Assembly (NCBI GenBank): GCA_025769875.1
Contig: JAGFNK010000433.1
Coordinates: forward strand, 1 to 44,159
Source of the DNA: Russula earlei
Lineage: Eukaryota > Basidiomycota > Agaricomycetes > Russulales > Russulaceae
DNA length: 44,159 bases
Reading direction: 5' to 3'
Under the pieces are notes generated by a model. The model saw nothing but the letters and a program-made list of their open reading frames with translations, did no database searches and was not told the origin of the DNA. Positions 10,258 to 21,117 of this stretch are shown here, one piece after another. Made by a program: the position numbers and the translations under genes. Each line of letters begins with the position of its first letter. Position 1 is the stretch's first letter.

Positions 10258-10868
10258 CCATTCAGAATGTCCTCGTCACTTTCCTCATCGTCCTCTATAG
10301 TCCTTCCTCCTCACCCCGGCCCTTCACGGGTCCTCCAAATCCTACTTGCAGGCTCATTACTGCTACCCTCGTCACATTTGCGGTGGGCGTTGCCCTTTTC
10401 ATCGCACCCGGTGGCGCTCTTGCCGCCGCTCAGCTCTGCACCCTCCCGCTCTCCCTTTTCTCCAAGCTCCCACAAATCGCGCAGAACTACCGCGCCCGCA
10501 GCACCGGCCAGCTCTCAACATTCGCCGTCATTTCCCAGATCGGAGGCTGCGCCGCCCGGCTGTTCACGACTGCGCAAGAGGTCAACGATCCGCTCGTGGC
10601 CGCCGGCTTTGCTCTCGCTTTCGTGCTCAACCTCGTTGTGGGCGTCCAGATGTACGCGTACTGGGGAAAGGGCGTCGTCGTCGTTAACTACGAGATGGGT
10701 TCCAAGGCGCGCGATGAGTTTCCGCTCGGAGCGAAGGAGACCACTAGCTACGGACGGGAAAAGGTCGACATTGTCGTACAGCCCCAGAGTCCGACGAGGC
10801 ACCCAGCGACGCATCAGCATTCGCAGTCTGCCGCGTACGGGCGTAAATGGGCGCGCAAGGTTGACTGA
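10196..10868 (+). pseudogene. PQ-loop protein, MPDU1 type, missing its N-terminus
   Basis: An open frame from about 10196 begins with AYSSRNGFPFSTYGENLFLT and continues through hydrophobic segments, the PQ motif LPQIAQNYRARSTGQLS and two more membrane helices (FAVISQIGG, then VNDPLVAAGFALAFVLNLVV) to TGA at 10866-10868. In animals MPDU1 is required for use of dolichol-phosphate-mannose at the ER; fungal relatives are seven-helix PQ-loop proteins. The usual first part (first PQ repeat and about 60-70 residues) is absent and no Met precedes the conserved part. The break coincides with the end of the GST duplication, so the 5' end was probably lost in the same rearrangement. The hydrophilic tail (from about 10680) is unremarkable. 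An internal start (10383) is possible but would drop further helices. Confidence 0.78.
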
Positions 10869-11537
10869 ACCTGCTTGTAATATCCTTTTCTGTTTATGTA
10901 TCGGCATCTTCCAATGTCATCTTCAACTACAATACCTGTGCAATATGTAGTTCGCACTTAGTACGGTGGTAGTTAAAGCTGATCTACTACTGAGTATTGA
11001 TTTGCCCAGGCGTTTATCAGCAATTCAGGAAATTTATTGAGAGGCCCCATAATAATTTTTTTAAAAGCAAAAACTTCTGTTATATGTGTGTTCGATTGGT
11101 ACTGAGGTAGTCGACGACTTGTGTGATGCCCCAGAAATGGTACGTGTCTTAACCAATGTTTCGGCTAAAAGACACCAAGAGAAGGGCAAGAACGGCCCGG
11201 GGCAAGCGAGGCGGAGAAACGAACGAGAGAAAGAAAATTTCAGTCTATTCCGATAATGTTGTTTCTGTGCCCTCGAGGCTGAGGACGAGTTATATACAAG
11301 GAGGCTCAGTCACTAGGAAGGCGGTTGTGTGCAACGTGAGACGAACCCGCGCGCAATGTCGAACCAAATGTGAGTCTAAACCAAAAAGAAAGAGGATCGA
11401 GTCGAGTCAGGGAGAGCGTATATGTACTGCAATGGATAGAAGAACGAGAGCGTGAGTCCAGACGGTCGAGTTGGTCTTCGAGCTGCCGATCTGATTAGAT
11501 TCAAGCCTAGCCAACAAGGTCGCCTTACACCATTGAT
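10869..11537. other. Intergenic, no supported gene
   Basis: The stretch is A/T-richer than its neighbours. A plus frame at 11156-11455 is rich in Lys/Arg with no motif and is probably spurious. The region lies between the ends of two convergent genes and presumably holds both polyadenylation signals. Confidence 0.5.
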
Positions 11538-14224
11538 CTAGCGTGAAATGGTCATGGAAGATCGAGTGAAATAGACCAGACGTGTCATCAATCTTTTCAT
11601 GAAAGACTGCCGACGCGGCGAATGCAAACAAAGGGAGCGATAGCGTGAACGTTCAGCCTCGTCATCGGACAGTTCCGCTAACGCCATGCGTATGGACACT
11701 CTCCCTTTCTCCCATGCATCTGCCAAGTTACGAAGCAGTCCAACGCTGGATCCACCTGGCGGGGCACCGGGGAGACCATCCGTGACTACGATCCAGGAAG
11801 AGGCACTCTCCAGCAGACTGTTCAATCCAACAGTCGTCTTCCGTTGCAGAGACAGGGACTGTTTATACACAGAACTGAACTTCCGCAGGCCTGGTGAATG
11901 GTGGGCGGAGAAAGAGCGAGAGATATGGCATCAGCATAATGTGTCATATGCCGTTTGATTCGGGGACAGACCTGGAGAATGCGTGGTATTTTCAGCCGAA
12001 ATGTCCGCTGCTTCCGTCCTAAGTGCCATAACACGTTCCTGAAGTCCCGTCGATGCCCTTATGCAAGAGAGTATAGGATTGATTATTGGCGTGACGAATA
12101 ATGTAGTAATGATCTCCCCAAAATCGACACAGTGGCGTAAGAAGGTTAGGCACAACCCGCTGTTCTGTCTTAATCCCACTTTGGCTTGAAGGACGGGAGA
12201 TACGCTCATGGGCGAGAACTCTACGGAGGCGCTTTCTTGCACTCTCTGTAGAGTCTCTTCTAGCTTGCCCAAAGCCGGGGATAATGAGGAAGCTATCATC
12301 CCAAGATCGGCACCCTGTGTGAGGTTAATGACAGAACAAAAGGAAAGTGGCCAAATGGACGAACGGAGGAGTCTGGCAGGCTATTACCGGGTGTGCCTCG
12401 GATACGACTGCCCGCATCGCCAGTCTGGAAGACATCGTCTGTTCTCTGCACATAGGGAAAACGTGGGACTATACCTTCCAGGACTCAATGGTTTGTTCGA
12501 GACTTGCTTTGAATCCTCTCCATCGCTCCACATCATTAGGGTCAACCCGACGGGTCTCGAGCGCTTTGATGGCACTTCGTATCTCCTCCGTCCAGAACTT
12601 GTCCAACTCCATGTAACATCGTCGGATCTCACCGAGTACAAAGTGTACCTCGCTGAAAAGGTCAAAGTCTCGCGGAAGCGGCTCGGACAGTGCTGAATTA
12701 CGCCCGTCAGTACCCCTCTTCCGTAATGAATGAGAAATCCAACTTGCCTGTCTCACAAACGTTCTTCATAACATTCACGGTTCCCGATTCATACGACTTC
12801 TGCAGATGGACAGCCTGACCGCGTAACGTCTTTGCCATGTCCAGCCGCTTTTCCAGCATGTCAAGGAAGGAGCTCTGTTGTTGGATCTCGTCCGAGATGT
12901 CCAGAAGGTATTGGTTAGCATACTCCTCGGAGAGGCGGAGAAATTCAACGCAGCGCTCTTGTTGCCGCTTGAATGTTGCGCGTAACTTCGCTACCTGTCC
13001 TTGAAGCTGCGGCTTGTGATCAGAGTGAGCACCCGATGCGAGGTCCTCGAGACGGTCGATGAGATCGGAAAGTTTATTCATATTCTTGAGCCAGGTAGAC
13101 AGTGTCGGATGCAACATTTCGGGACGACCAACAGGCGGGGTGGTTGTGTGGACAGGTGCAGGTGCAGGTGCCGGATTCGTTGGGTAGTTGACGACATTTC
13201 GCCCAGCTTGACGGTCCGACTGCCTTTTGTTCTGGAACCTGGGAGGAAGATTCAGACAACATAAACATGGCGTAGTGAAAGGTATGTGCCAACCAGATTT
13301 GCACACTTCGAGCCGACATGTCTAGGTCCTTCGCTAGTTGGGCACGCTCTTCTGTGGACGGAAACGCGGTACGGACATAGGTGGCAGAAAGCATTTCCAA
13401 CTGGCGGGCATCAGCGCGCTTGCGTTTCTTCCTAATCAAGGGCTCTGTGGATTCGGTTTGCGTATCGTATTCCACAGGCGACATCACGGGAGGGGCACGG
13501 GCATAAGGATGCTGCGCGCTTCGGGAGGTTGGCAAGTTGAGTTCACCAGAAGAGGGACCCATTGACATAGGTTGGGAATTGGGCGGCGCGACTGCAGGGC
13601 CAGTCACCCCAGGGGAAGTATGGCTTGCACGATAGGGATTCGAGGTAAGGGATTGATACTGCGGATAGCTCGACCTATGCGAATATACTGCGAACGGCGA
13701 GCTCGGAGGTGGCGGCATATGGAAGGCAGCATGAGAAGTGGGGGATCCCTGGCTGTCGCTTCGCGGAACATTCAGAGGCGGGAGGCGCCTCGGGTCGGCT
13801 GAACTAGAGGAAGGGGAGCTTCGTCCGTAAGAGCCGTACGTCTGACCGCCAGAGTAGCCCGTATCGAAAGGATAAGCAGTGTAGTCAGGCTGAGTTTGTT
13901 GCTGGGGAGAAATGTCTTCACACGGGATCAAAGGACGAAGGAGCGACGGTTTACAAGCGACCAAGGTCACGTACGATAAGTCTGTCCATGTCCATATGGT
14001 ACGGGATTAAAACGGTGCTGAGCGGGGTAATTTGAAGGATAAATGTTGTTAAACACTTTGAGTGCCGTGAAGGTTGAGTTCATATATATCAAAGCGATAT
14101 TAAATGACAAACCTGGGGAGTCAGAGGTTGGAGATGCTATGGTGAGTGGGGGTAATACAGTCCTACCATGTTGTGAATACAACGAGCCAGTGCGAGAATC
14201 GCCGCCAGTGGGGTGGGACATCAT
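11538..14224 (-). CDS. Homeodomain protein with long helical C-terminal region
   Basis: Exons, read on the minus strand: 14113-14224, 13975-14055, 13294-13915, 12748-13238, 12475-12692, about 12388-12438, 11972-12314 and 11538-11890; about 756 aa. Phases agree throughout. Residues 1-220 are Ser/Pro-rich. A homeodomain follows at about 227-282 (RKRADARQLEMLSATYV, ending SVQIWFQNKRQ), with Trp272 split by an intron. The WFQNKR helix suits a non-mating-type homeobox regulator. After a Pro-rich linker (PAPAPAPVHTTTPPVG) comes a helical, coiled-coil-like region (about 300-560, with EIQQQSSFLDMLEKRLDMAK) and a tail containing AWEKGRVSIRMALAEL. The fourth intron is GC-AG with donor AG|GCAAGT. Least certain is the fifth intron (12439-12474), only 36 nt; a 50-nt alternative (12425-12474) leads to a stop at 12019-12021 instead. 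The helical part could belong to a second gene merged by my model, but no stop separates them. Confidence 0.75.
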
Positions 14225-14621
14225 TGTTATTGCAGATGAAGGCAAAGAAAGAACAATAACATGGTGGGATGGGGGCCTCTAAACCTTAGTATGTAGGGGG
14301 ATTAAATACTACGACCAAGGCGCCATGTGGCCAAACGGGCGAGGCTGTGTAATTGGCGAAGGCTGCGTGTAAGTGAGGGTTGTCGTGGTGCGCTGGCCTG
14401 TGGTGTGGTGAAGGATTCAACGTGTGGCAAGTGATGGGATGCAAGCTCTGGTCCTGATCGAAAACGTGTACAGGACGAGGGGGTGGGGAGGGGGAAGGTA
14501 GGTTGGACAGAAAAACGAGGTCCACTCACGAACCCGTCCACGGACCTTTCGGGATTGCCTCGCATGCACAGGACCGGTTAATGACAAGGAATGATCAGCA
14601 CAGCCCTGGGCTGGGAAAATT
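14225..14621. other. Upstream region of the homeodomain gene
   Basis: About 400 bp without a convincing gene. The stretch holds the presumed promoter of the minus-strand homeodomain gene and ends at the left edge of duplication unit B. Confidence 0.5.
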
Positions 14622-16100
14622 AACCGTTGATCCCATAAACTACTATCGCTTGCGACCGCCTCCTACATCTGCTCCCCCAGCAGGCCCAGATCCAAGGATT
14701 GCCAACGCGTCGCATGCGGCCCATCTGAAACATATCGATTCGAGCTTGTTGGCGAGAAGCAAGCAACTACTATTCCGCGTCACCGGTCCTTGCCCGCTCT
14801 CTTTCGCTCTTCTATTCCATCTTCGCCCTCAAGTCTACTCGTTCCCGTCGGGCGAACACCTCTAGCCCGTGGCCTCGAAATACCGCGGTTAGCGTTGCCA
14901 GCGACTCCCTCCCTCCATGGACTGACCTTCTCCAAAGCTTTGGGCTCTCCTGCCGCCACCACACCTCTTCACTTCCTTGAAGGCATTCCCTCACTTTCTC
15001 TGGTTCCATCGCCGTAAACGGATACATCATGAGCAGATCAAAGGGGTCAACGGTATTATATCTGCGGCATCTCCTCTCGTTCATCGTCGTTGAACTGCAT
15101 CCTGCACATCGGAGTTATCTTCATTGGCATCGGCCTTATCACGTAGGCGCTTGTCACCTATGTGCACTCCTGTTGTAGGCCCACCAGGGTAGAACATTTC
15201 TTCAAGACATCGTCCACTGCAACACCAAAGTAACGAACCACTGTGCGAGCGTAAAGAGTGACTTGGGAGGCCACTCGAACATATCAGAAGGAATGCAGAC
15301 TGCCGAGCCAGAGTGGATAGAGCGTATGGACTGGTCAAAGACGTGGCTTGTATACCTTTCCTGTTCACCATCTGCATTCGGATCAACGTCCATGGCAAAG
15401 TTTGACGTCTACTCGGACGACCTGTCGGCTTTCTGACTATATGCAGCATCAGATTGAATAGGTACACCTTCAACAGGCGAGATCTCGACCCAGCACACGT
15501 GTATGGATGGATTGACAAACAGACCATTACGAACATGTCGATGTCTTTTACAATGTCGTCATTGTCATTGGAGTCTTGACGTCGGTGCATAGAGAATGTC
15601 TTGTTATACTGTCGCCAATGAGAATATAATGCCCGCACAGGAGTCTCATGCCATGCCCCCCTTGCCCATGAGGAAGCAGATGTGCAGCGTCGCAAATATA
15701 AGCAGGATCTCACTTGTCACTACACAACTCCCATCCCGCTCCTCCACGTCCGCGCAGAAATTATCGCGACACGTGCTCGTCCGACTAGACTAGAACTGAC
15801 TGATTTGGGATCAATCGGAGACATATGGCATTTCTCTTGGTCCGTGGTATGGTAACACAAGTTGATGAATACGACAGATAGGCCAGAGTTGTAGTCTATA
15901 GGAATGGGATTGGGCACTTCGCGTTGTGCATAGTTCGCCTCTGGCTCCAACGACGATTCCTGCAGCAAATCGTATGGCTTTGACGAAAATTGCAACTCAC
16001 TGAGTCTGCTGATGGGGAAGGCGAGAAATAGTTGGTGGGATCGAGTTCGAGTTCGGTGTTCGGTACCATCTTTTTTGGCAGAGGGGCATGTCAATAGGGC
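14622..16100 (-). pseudogene. Decayed HNH_2-family nuclease gene, copy 3
   Basis: Near-identical to copy 1. The HNH core is at about 15655-15710 on the minus strand (DPAYICDAAHLLPHG), then shifts frame by one base into QGGHGM. Frame 15081-15250 encodes GGPTTGVHIGDKRLRDKADA, and 14812-15084 encodes DPFDLLMMYPFTAMEPEK with a long continuation (ESLATLTAVFRGHGLEVFAR). The 5' end of the repeat lacks about 28 bp relative to copy 1 just after its first 20 bp. It is interrupted by shifts and stops. Confidence 0.58.
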
Positions 16101-16399
16101 TCTCCGAGTGGACCCGTGACCGACCCAACGCCACGTACCACCATCTCAGTCCTCACGACTCGGGTTTCAGTATATACTCCTTGTCATGCATATTCGGCAA
16201 CTCTGTGAATCCTGCTCTCACATCCACGTGCGAGCGGCCTGTTCTGCATTATGGACGAGGCCCTGGTTCCACCCCTGAACCTGGACGCAGGTCCTAAGGC
16301 AGGAATATGGAAAGGCCAATCCACTCCCAAGTACGTGCCCGCTCTGGTCCTTTCCTTTGATAGGATTAGACTCTGACAGCCGAGACTCGTAGGGTCGAC

Positions 16400-17362
16400 A
16401 TGGGGGCTATACTTGCAGAAACAGAGGAGGCGGCCAGTGGGCGAACACAACGACGCCTCACGGCGAGCTCTTTGACAGCCGTACGTAGGCAGGGGTATAG
16501 CGATGGCATGCGCGTTTTGTTCTCGCTTCCGAAGTCACATAATGTGCCGCACTCGATCTCTCCTAGTGATTCAACACGCGTGGCATCCACCTCTGGTTGG
16601 AGAGCGTCCCCGAAAACAGTACAGTGGTCATTGAGTTTGAGCTTTTCTTCCGGTCGCACGGTGACTGGCCAGGTACAAACGCGTACTCCCCCAGGGACCA
16701 CGCAGGCGTCAGTGTCCCCTGCTGCAACTCAGATTCTTTCTGCTCGAAAGATGCAAAAGTCTTGGAATAGCCAGAGCTCTCCTGGTTCATCGGCCACTCA
16801 CCCAGGTCGGCCCGGTTTGGGACCCGTCATCAGCCCACCCAAGGCCAAGCCGGGACTGACGGCGACCCGTCATACATCGTAAGTGCAATTTCTTCTTTGG
16901 TGTCGCTGCACAGAGGCGACTGACATGGAATCGCTTGTGCACGACGCACTAGCGTGAACCCATGGGTTTTACCACCAGCCGAACCTGTTTCTCGGCCGTC
17001 CACCAGTGCGCCGATCTCTATTGTGGAGATACAGCATCTGGAAAGCAGAAGCCAATTGCCAAGCACAGGGATGAAGGAGCGCCGCTCGTTGCGGGACACA
17101 GACTGAGGAAGCCGAGGTGCAGGCTGAGGCTGAGTATATGATGTGGTGGACGGCCGAGGAAGAGCGCATCGGGCACGCGTTGCTGATGCAGCCGCCGCAA
17201 AAGGAAGGAGATATATTGTGCCCGCGCCCGCGGAAGGCGAATCTAAATCTGGGCCTCGTCCGAAAGCACCACAGTACGGGGGAGAACAGAAGCATCATCC
17301 GGTGGCCGAGCGAGGTACCATCTGACGGGAAGGGAAAGGGAAGCTGCCATCCCGAACTGTGA
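16400..17362 (+). CDS. Hypothetical repeated ORF, possibly two exons (unit B)
   Basis: A frame of 160 codons (16400-16882) starts MGAILAETEEAASGRTQRRL and becomes Ser/Thr/Pro-rich. A second plus frame at 17117-17362 is acidic then basic (QAEAEYMMWWTAEEERIGHA). Joining the two would need an intron that I could not place with confidence. No known domain was recognised. The unit A counterpart is interrupted (frame ends near 3218 and changes at 3090). It may be a decayed gene kept open by chance. Coding status is weak. Confidence 0.28.
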
Positions 17363-17411
17363 TTATGATATACGGAAAACTATGCGCCGCCCCCTCGTCC
17401 CTTGCTCGGCA

Positions 17412-17762
17412 TCAAAAAGCACTCTTTTCGAATCCATCTATAGCCATGAGGCGAGCGAGGATATTTTCCGCGATCTCACGATTTTGATGTTTTGGGGCCG
17501 GGATCACGTTGTGTCTTGCGTTGGGTAGCGCTCCTCTATCCATCTTTTGGGTCGGTTTTCCATTACCTGCTTGCAGGGACGTTTCCAACGTCGTTGTTCT
17601 CGTTGGCAAATGGCCGTGTTTGGGGTGTGCGGGACACAGGAGCATGTCAGAGGCGGACACGGTCAAGACGCAAGCGAGGAAGGTCAGGCCGAAGAGCGAG
17701 TTGGAAAGCAAGTGCGTGCGGCCAGTGGTGAGGCGGAACGTGTAGGTGGGCGGCAAGACCAT
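17412..17762 (-). CDS. Small hypothetical protein with one membrane segment
   Basis: A 116-aa minus-strand frame starts at the ATG at 17760-17762. Residues about 19-40 (LLSNSLFGLTFLACVLTVSA) form a single hydrophobic segment, preceded by a short basic stretch (RLTTGRTH) and followed by SDMLLCPAHPKHG. The layout suits a small single-pass, possibly mitochondrial, membrane protein; similar short fungal proteins come to mind but I cannot name the family. The second half looks less constrained and may contain an intron or be degraded. It is truncated by deletion in unit A (3850-3912). It ends about 200 bp upstream of the Crinkler gene on the opposite strand. Confidence 0.5.
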   Translation of the reverse strand: MVLPPTYTFRLTTGRTHLLSNSLFGLTFLACVLTVSASDMLLCPAHPKHGHLPTRTTTLETSLQAGNGKPTQKMDRGALPNARHNVIPAPKHQNREIAENILARLMAIDGFEKSAF

Positions 17763-17960
17763 TGTATGGTCCCATGTGCCACAAGCTTTTGCTTTTTGGC
17801 CTTGACAAGAAAACAGTATTGGGGATGAGCGCACGGGACCCGTGTTGACTACCTTGTTTGCGTTGCGGAGTCGAAAATGCCTGGATGTGGCGTCCTTTGA
17901 CTCGGAGTGTTCACCTTCTTTCATCCCTGACTCATCGCTCATCTGCCCACCCCGTCTACT

Positions 17961-19867
17961 ATGACAATGCTGAAGTTTTTTGTACATGTGAAGGGAATAG
18001 GGAGCACTTTCCCAATCAAGATAGAAAATTCGGAGACCGTTGGCGACTTAAAAAAAGCCATTTGGCAAGAAAAACCTAATGTTTTGAAAGATTTCGATGC
18101 CGACCAACTCATCCTGTACAAAGTGGAGGTCATTTATGTCGATGCAAAGAATGTTAAGGCAGAAGCAGTGAAAGGTCTAGACCCACTGGAAAACCCCTGT
18201 CTCTCACTCTCCCACGTATTCGAGACGCCAGTCCCTTCAGGGACAATCAGAGTCATAGTCCAACTTCCGAGCATACCACCGACACGGCCCCTTATTGACG
18301 ATGTTAGGAAACGCCGAAGGGAGGAACCTGAACATGATCTGCTCAAGGATCTCAGATCATTCAATCGCCTCTCCCCCCTCACGAACACTGCCCCATCTGC
18401 CGTGTCACGCCCAAAAGATATTCAAATCCTTCAAAGTAATCCTGGCACTCGTGCCTTGAATGACCGCCCCGACAAAGATATTGAAATTACGCCGATTGCA
18501 CTTCTGTACGGTGCCTTCGGCGAATTCCTTGACCAAATTCGTGACCAAATTCGTGACCCTCCTGTCACGGTGCAGGGCATCGACTTCCGGGAACTCGAAC
18601 TCACCGTCAACGAGTTTGCGTCGTTGATGTGCCAACATCACAGCGATGAGAATGAGCGCCAGGAAAAGATTCTTCCTGCGCTCAACGATATCTTCAAGTG
18701 CTTCAAGCCGTTCCCGTTGCCACGCATCGAGGCTGCCATAATCCTTGGGGACCGGCGGAGTCACGGGCATGCAAATGGACCTGCTGACGTGATGGAGACC
18801 ATAGTTGAAATGAAGAACGAGTTTGGGTCTGGTAACTGTGATCCAGAAATCCAACTCATCGCTTACTATGGGCAAATGAACCGCCATAACATGGAATCGG
18901 GGCGTCACAAGGACTTGTATCCCAAGTTCCGGTTTCCTGCACTAGCAATCTCAATCATCGGTAGATCATCACCCTACTCTCACCCTACTTGTTTGATCTC
19001 AAGCTTTTCATTTCAGGCTCGTACATCGGATTCGGTGCCCTTATCTACCTCGACAGGCCCAGATTTGTAGCGCTCACACCGCTGCTCTCGACCCGTTCTC
19101 CTTCTGGTGATGATTCCGCCAGACCTGCGCTATTTCAGGCTTTCTGTGCGGCTTGTATTCTCCGCTACAACATTCACAAGGACACGTCGCAAGTTTTGAC
19201 ATGTTTACTGGCCCCCTCGCTTCCACAAAGGAACCTACCATATGTTCAGAAGATACCACGATGGCATAACGATAGCGATTACGATCACGAACTCGAGTTT
19301 AGCATTATTGACGTGTTGGACCCGAAGCTACGGAACGAGAATCGATTCCTGTTCGTTGCCGAGATGGGAAGCGAATACGTTGCAGTCAAGTTTACTCGAC
19401 GATACTGTCCCGACCTTCATGATTTCTGTTGCAAGCAAGGTCAAGCGCCGAAGCTGCTCGGGTATGGGACTGTACCAGGAGGATGGATTGTGGTAGTGAT
19501 GGAGCTTGTCGTGCCTGACAACCCATCAGCACACGCGTCCAACCATTGGACCCAGTGGAATCGGGACCTTCTCAAGCTTGTGGAAGACTTCCACAAAGCA
19601 GGGCTTGTGCACGGCGACTTGCGGGAAGCAAACTTTATTCTCCCATATAGAAAAGTTGATGGACCAGGGAGGATGATGTTGACCGATTTTGACTGGGGAG
19701 GGAAAATCGGTCAAATTTTCTATCCAACATGGCTGCTCAATGAGCAGTTGACTGAGGGAAGACAGTCAGAGGGTCTCATGATCACAGTGGAAGACGACAT
19801 CCGCATTCTTAGAGCCGCTTTGAGGCGGTTGAGGCCTGAAGAACCTATGGATGTGTTGTCTGATTGA
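17961..19867 (+). CDS. Crinkler (CRN) protein with C-terminal kinase-like domain, copy B
   Basis: Exons 17961-18960 and 19017-19867 with a 56-nt GT-AG intron; 616 aa, two codons shorter than copy A within the region after the header and one codon longer at the start. The header reads MTMLKFFVHVKG, FPIKIENSETVGDLKKAI and DADQLILYKV. The kinase-like core is intact: VAVKF lysine, HGDLREANF catalytic loop, LTDFDW metal site. By eye the header is only about 58% identical to copy A, the stretch around residues 230-335 is almost identical, and the kinase part is about 93% identical. Both genes are uninterrupted although neighbouring duplicated genes are broken, which suggests recent or continuing selection. 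Expression and activity are unknown. Confidence 0.87.
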
Positions 19868-20404
19868 TTCCTTAGGTATCTGAGCCCGCTGACCAGGAAA
19901 CGCACATGACTTGCACTCACCCCCACCTCCCGCGCGTCCCTCGCCCACGCGTCCTCTCCTTCCCTCTCCTCTTTCCATCTCACACACTCCTCTCGACGTC
20001 ATCCCTCCCCTCAAGATCTTCCTCTTTTCCTTCAAGAACACACACTCGCGTGCGCGTTGCGTTCCGGGGCACGACCTTGCTCTCCCCTGCTCCCTTCTGC
20101 TCATACCCCCCCTCAGATCAAGTCTTGCTGGCTCCGCGTACCCGTGGTGGCGCGCTACACTCCTTATAGTCGTATATCATGTTTATTGATCTTCAACTAC
20201 TATCCTGCTCGAGATGATCTGATTCGGTTTTTGCGTGGTCCAGCTCGTCTGGACATTAAAATGGCGAGCAAGCAAACCAAGCGCTCTCCTGGTGCCCACA
20301 CAATCTATTAAACAACTTGGGTGTATAGAAAAAGGGAAGAAGAACGAGACAAATTGACCTTGCGGAACCACAAAATCTTCTGAGCTGCTCCTTCGCAACC
20401 TAAC
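19868..20404. other. Spacer after Crinkler copy B, no supported gene
   Basis: Shortened counterpart of 5977-6995. It keeps the C/T-rich beginning and the 20110-20310 part conserved with unit A, including a short plus frame (RDDLIRFLRGPARLD) of unknown meaning. Confidence 0.5.
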
Positions 20405-21085
20405 GTGCAATCGCTGATCGATCCCAAACGACCCTGGCTTGTCTCCCAGATCGGCGGGCACCGCGCGATGACGCATCTTCATGAACTCGACCTTCTCGAG
20501 CTGTCCCAGCTTCTTCGGGTCCGTTGGGACCTTGCATTTAGGGGCAGACGAGGCGGGTCGGTTGTTCATCTTCGCGGCGGAAGTTTGGCTAGCAGCGCGT
20601 GGGCGGCTTCGTTCTTGGGTGCCGCGACGAGCTCAGGCACCGGACACGCGTGTTTGTGATGCGTCGCGATGCCTGAATGCACGATCAAGAGATCTTTTCG
20701 ATTTGTAGGAGGAGGGAGAGGGGTGAATCGCGGGCGAATGAAAAAAAAAACGTTGCTCACGAAGCGCAGTAAGCAAATTTAGAGCGCCTACACAGCGCCG
20801 ACGCTCTGCTTTGTTTCCTGGCAGAGTCGCCGAAGTATGCATCGAGGCTGGGCTTGTTGCAGGCGACGAAGGCGCGGCGCTTTGGGGAAGAGAACCGGTG
20901 ACGACGCATCCTTTTGGCGCTCGATAGGGGTCGACGAGACGTTGATGGGCGTCCGGGAAGATGGATGTGGTCCTTGCAGAATTGCTTGTCACAGTGACAA
21001 CGGAGGTCGAGCTTGCCTGCTGCAGGAAGAGGGAGAGGCTTGGAGGATGGCAACACCGGGTCATGAACCGGGCAAGCACAGCCCT
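20405..21085 (-). pseudogene. Decayed AN1-type zinc-finger protein gene, copy 2
   Basis: Minus-strand frames match the copy at 6996-7760: CHCDKQFCKDH, FVACNKPSLDAYFGDSA, HSGIATHHKHACPVPELVAA and the tail KVEFMKMRHRAVPADLGDK. Here the tail is in frame, whereas in copy 1 a 4-nt insertion breaks it. A deletion of about 10 nt near 20580 shifts the frame after AHALLAK, and the linker between CDKQFCKDH and ACNKPS also changes frame. The 100-bp insertion of copy 1 is absent. Both copies are therefore non-functional for different reasons. Confidence 0.65.
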
Positions 21086-21117
21086 GGGTAAGTCGCCGTT
21101 GGATGCAAAAAATGTAT

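Noticed and set aside
11538..14224. Homeodomain gene as part of a mating-type A (HD) locus
   Set aside because: No HD1/HD2 pair, no mitochondrial intermediate peptidase neighbour, and the WFQNKR helix fits non-mating homeobox regulators.
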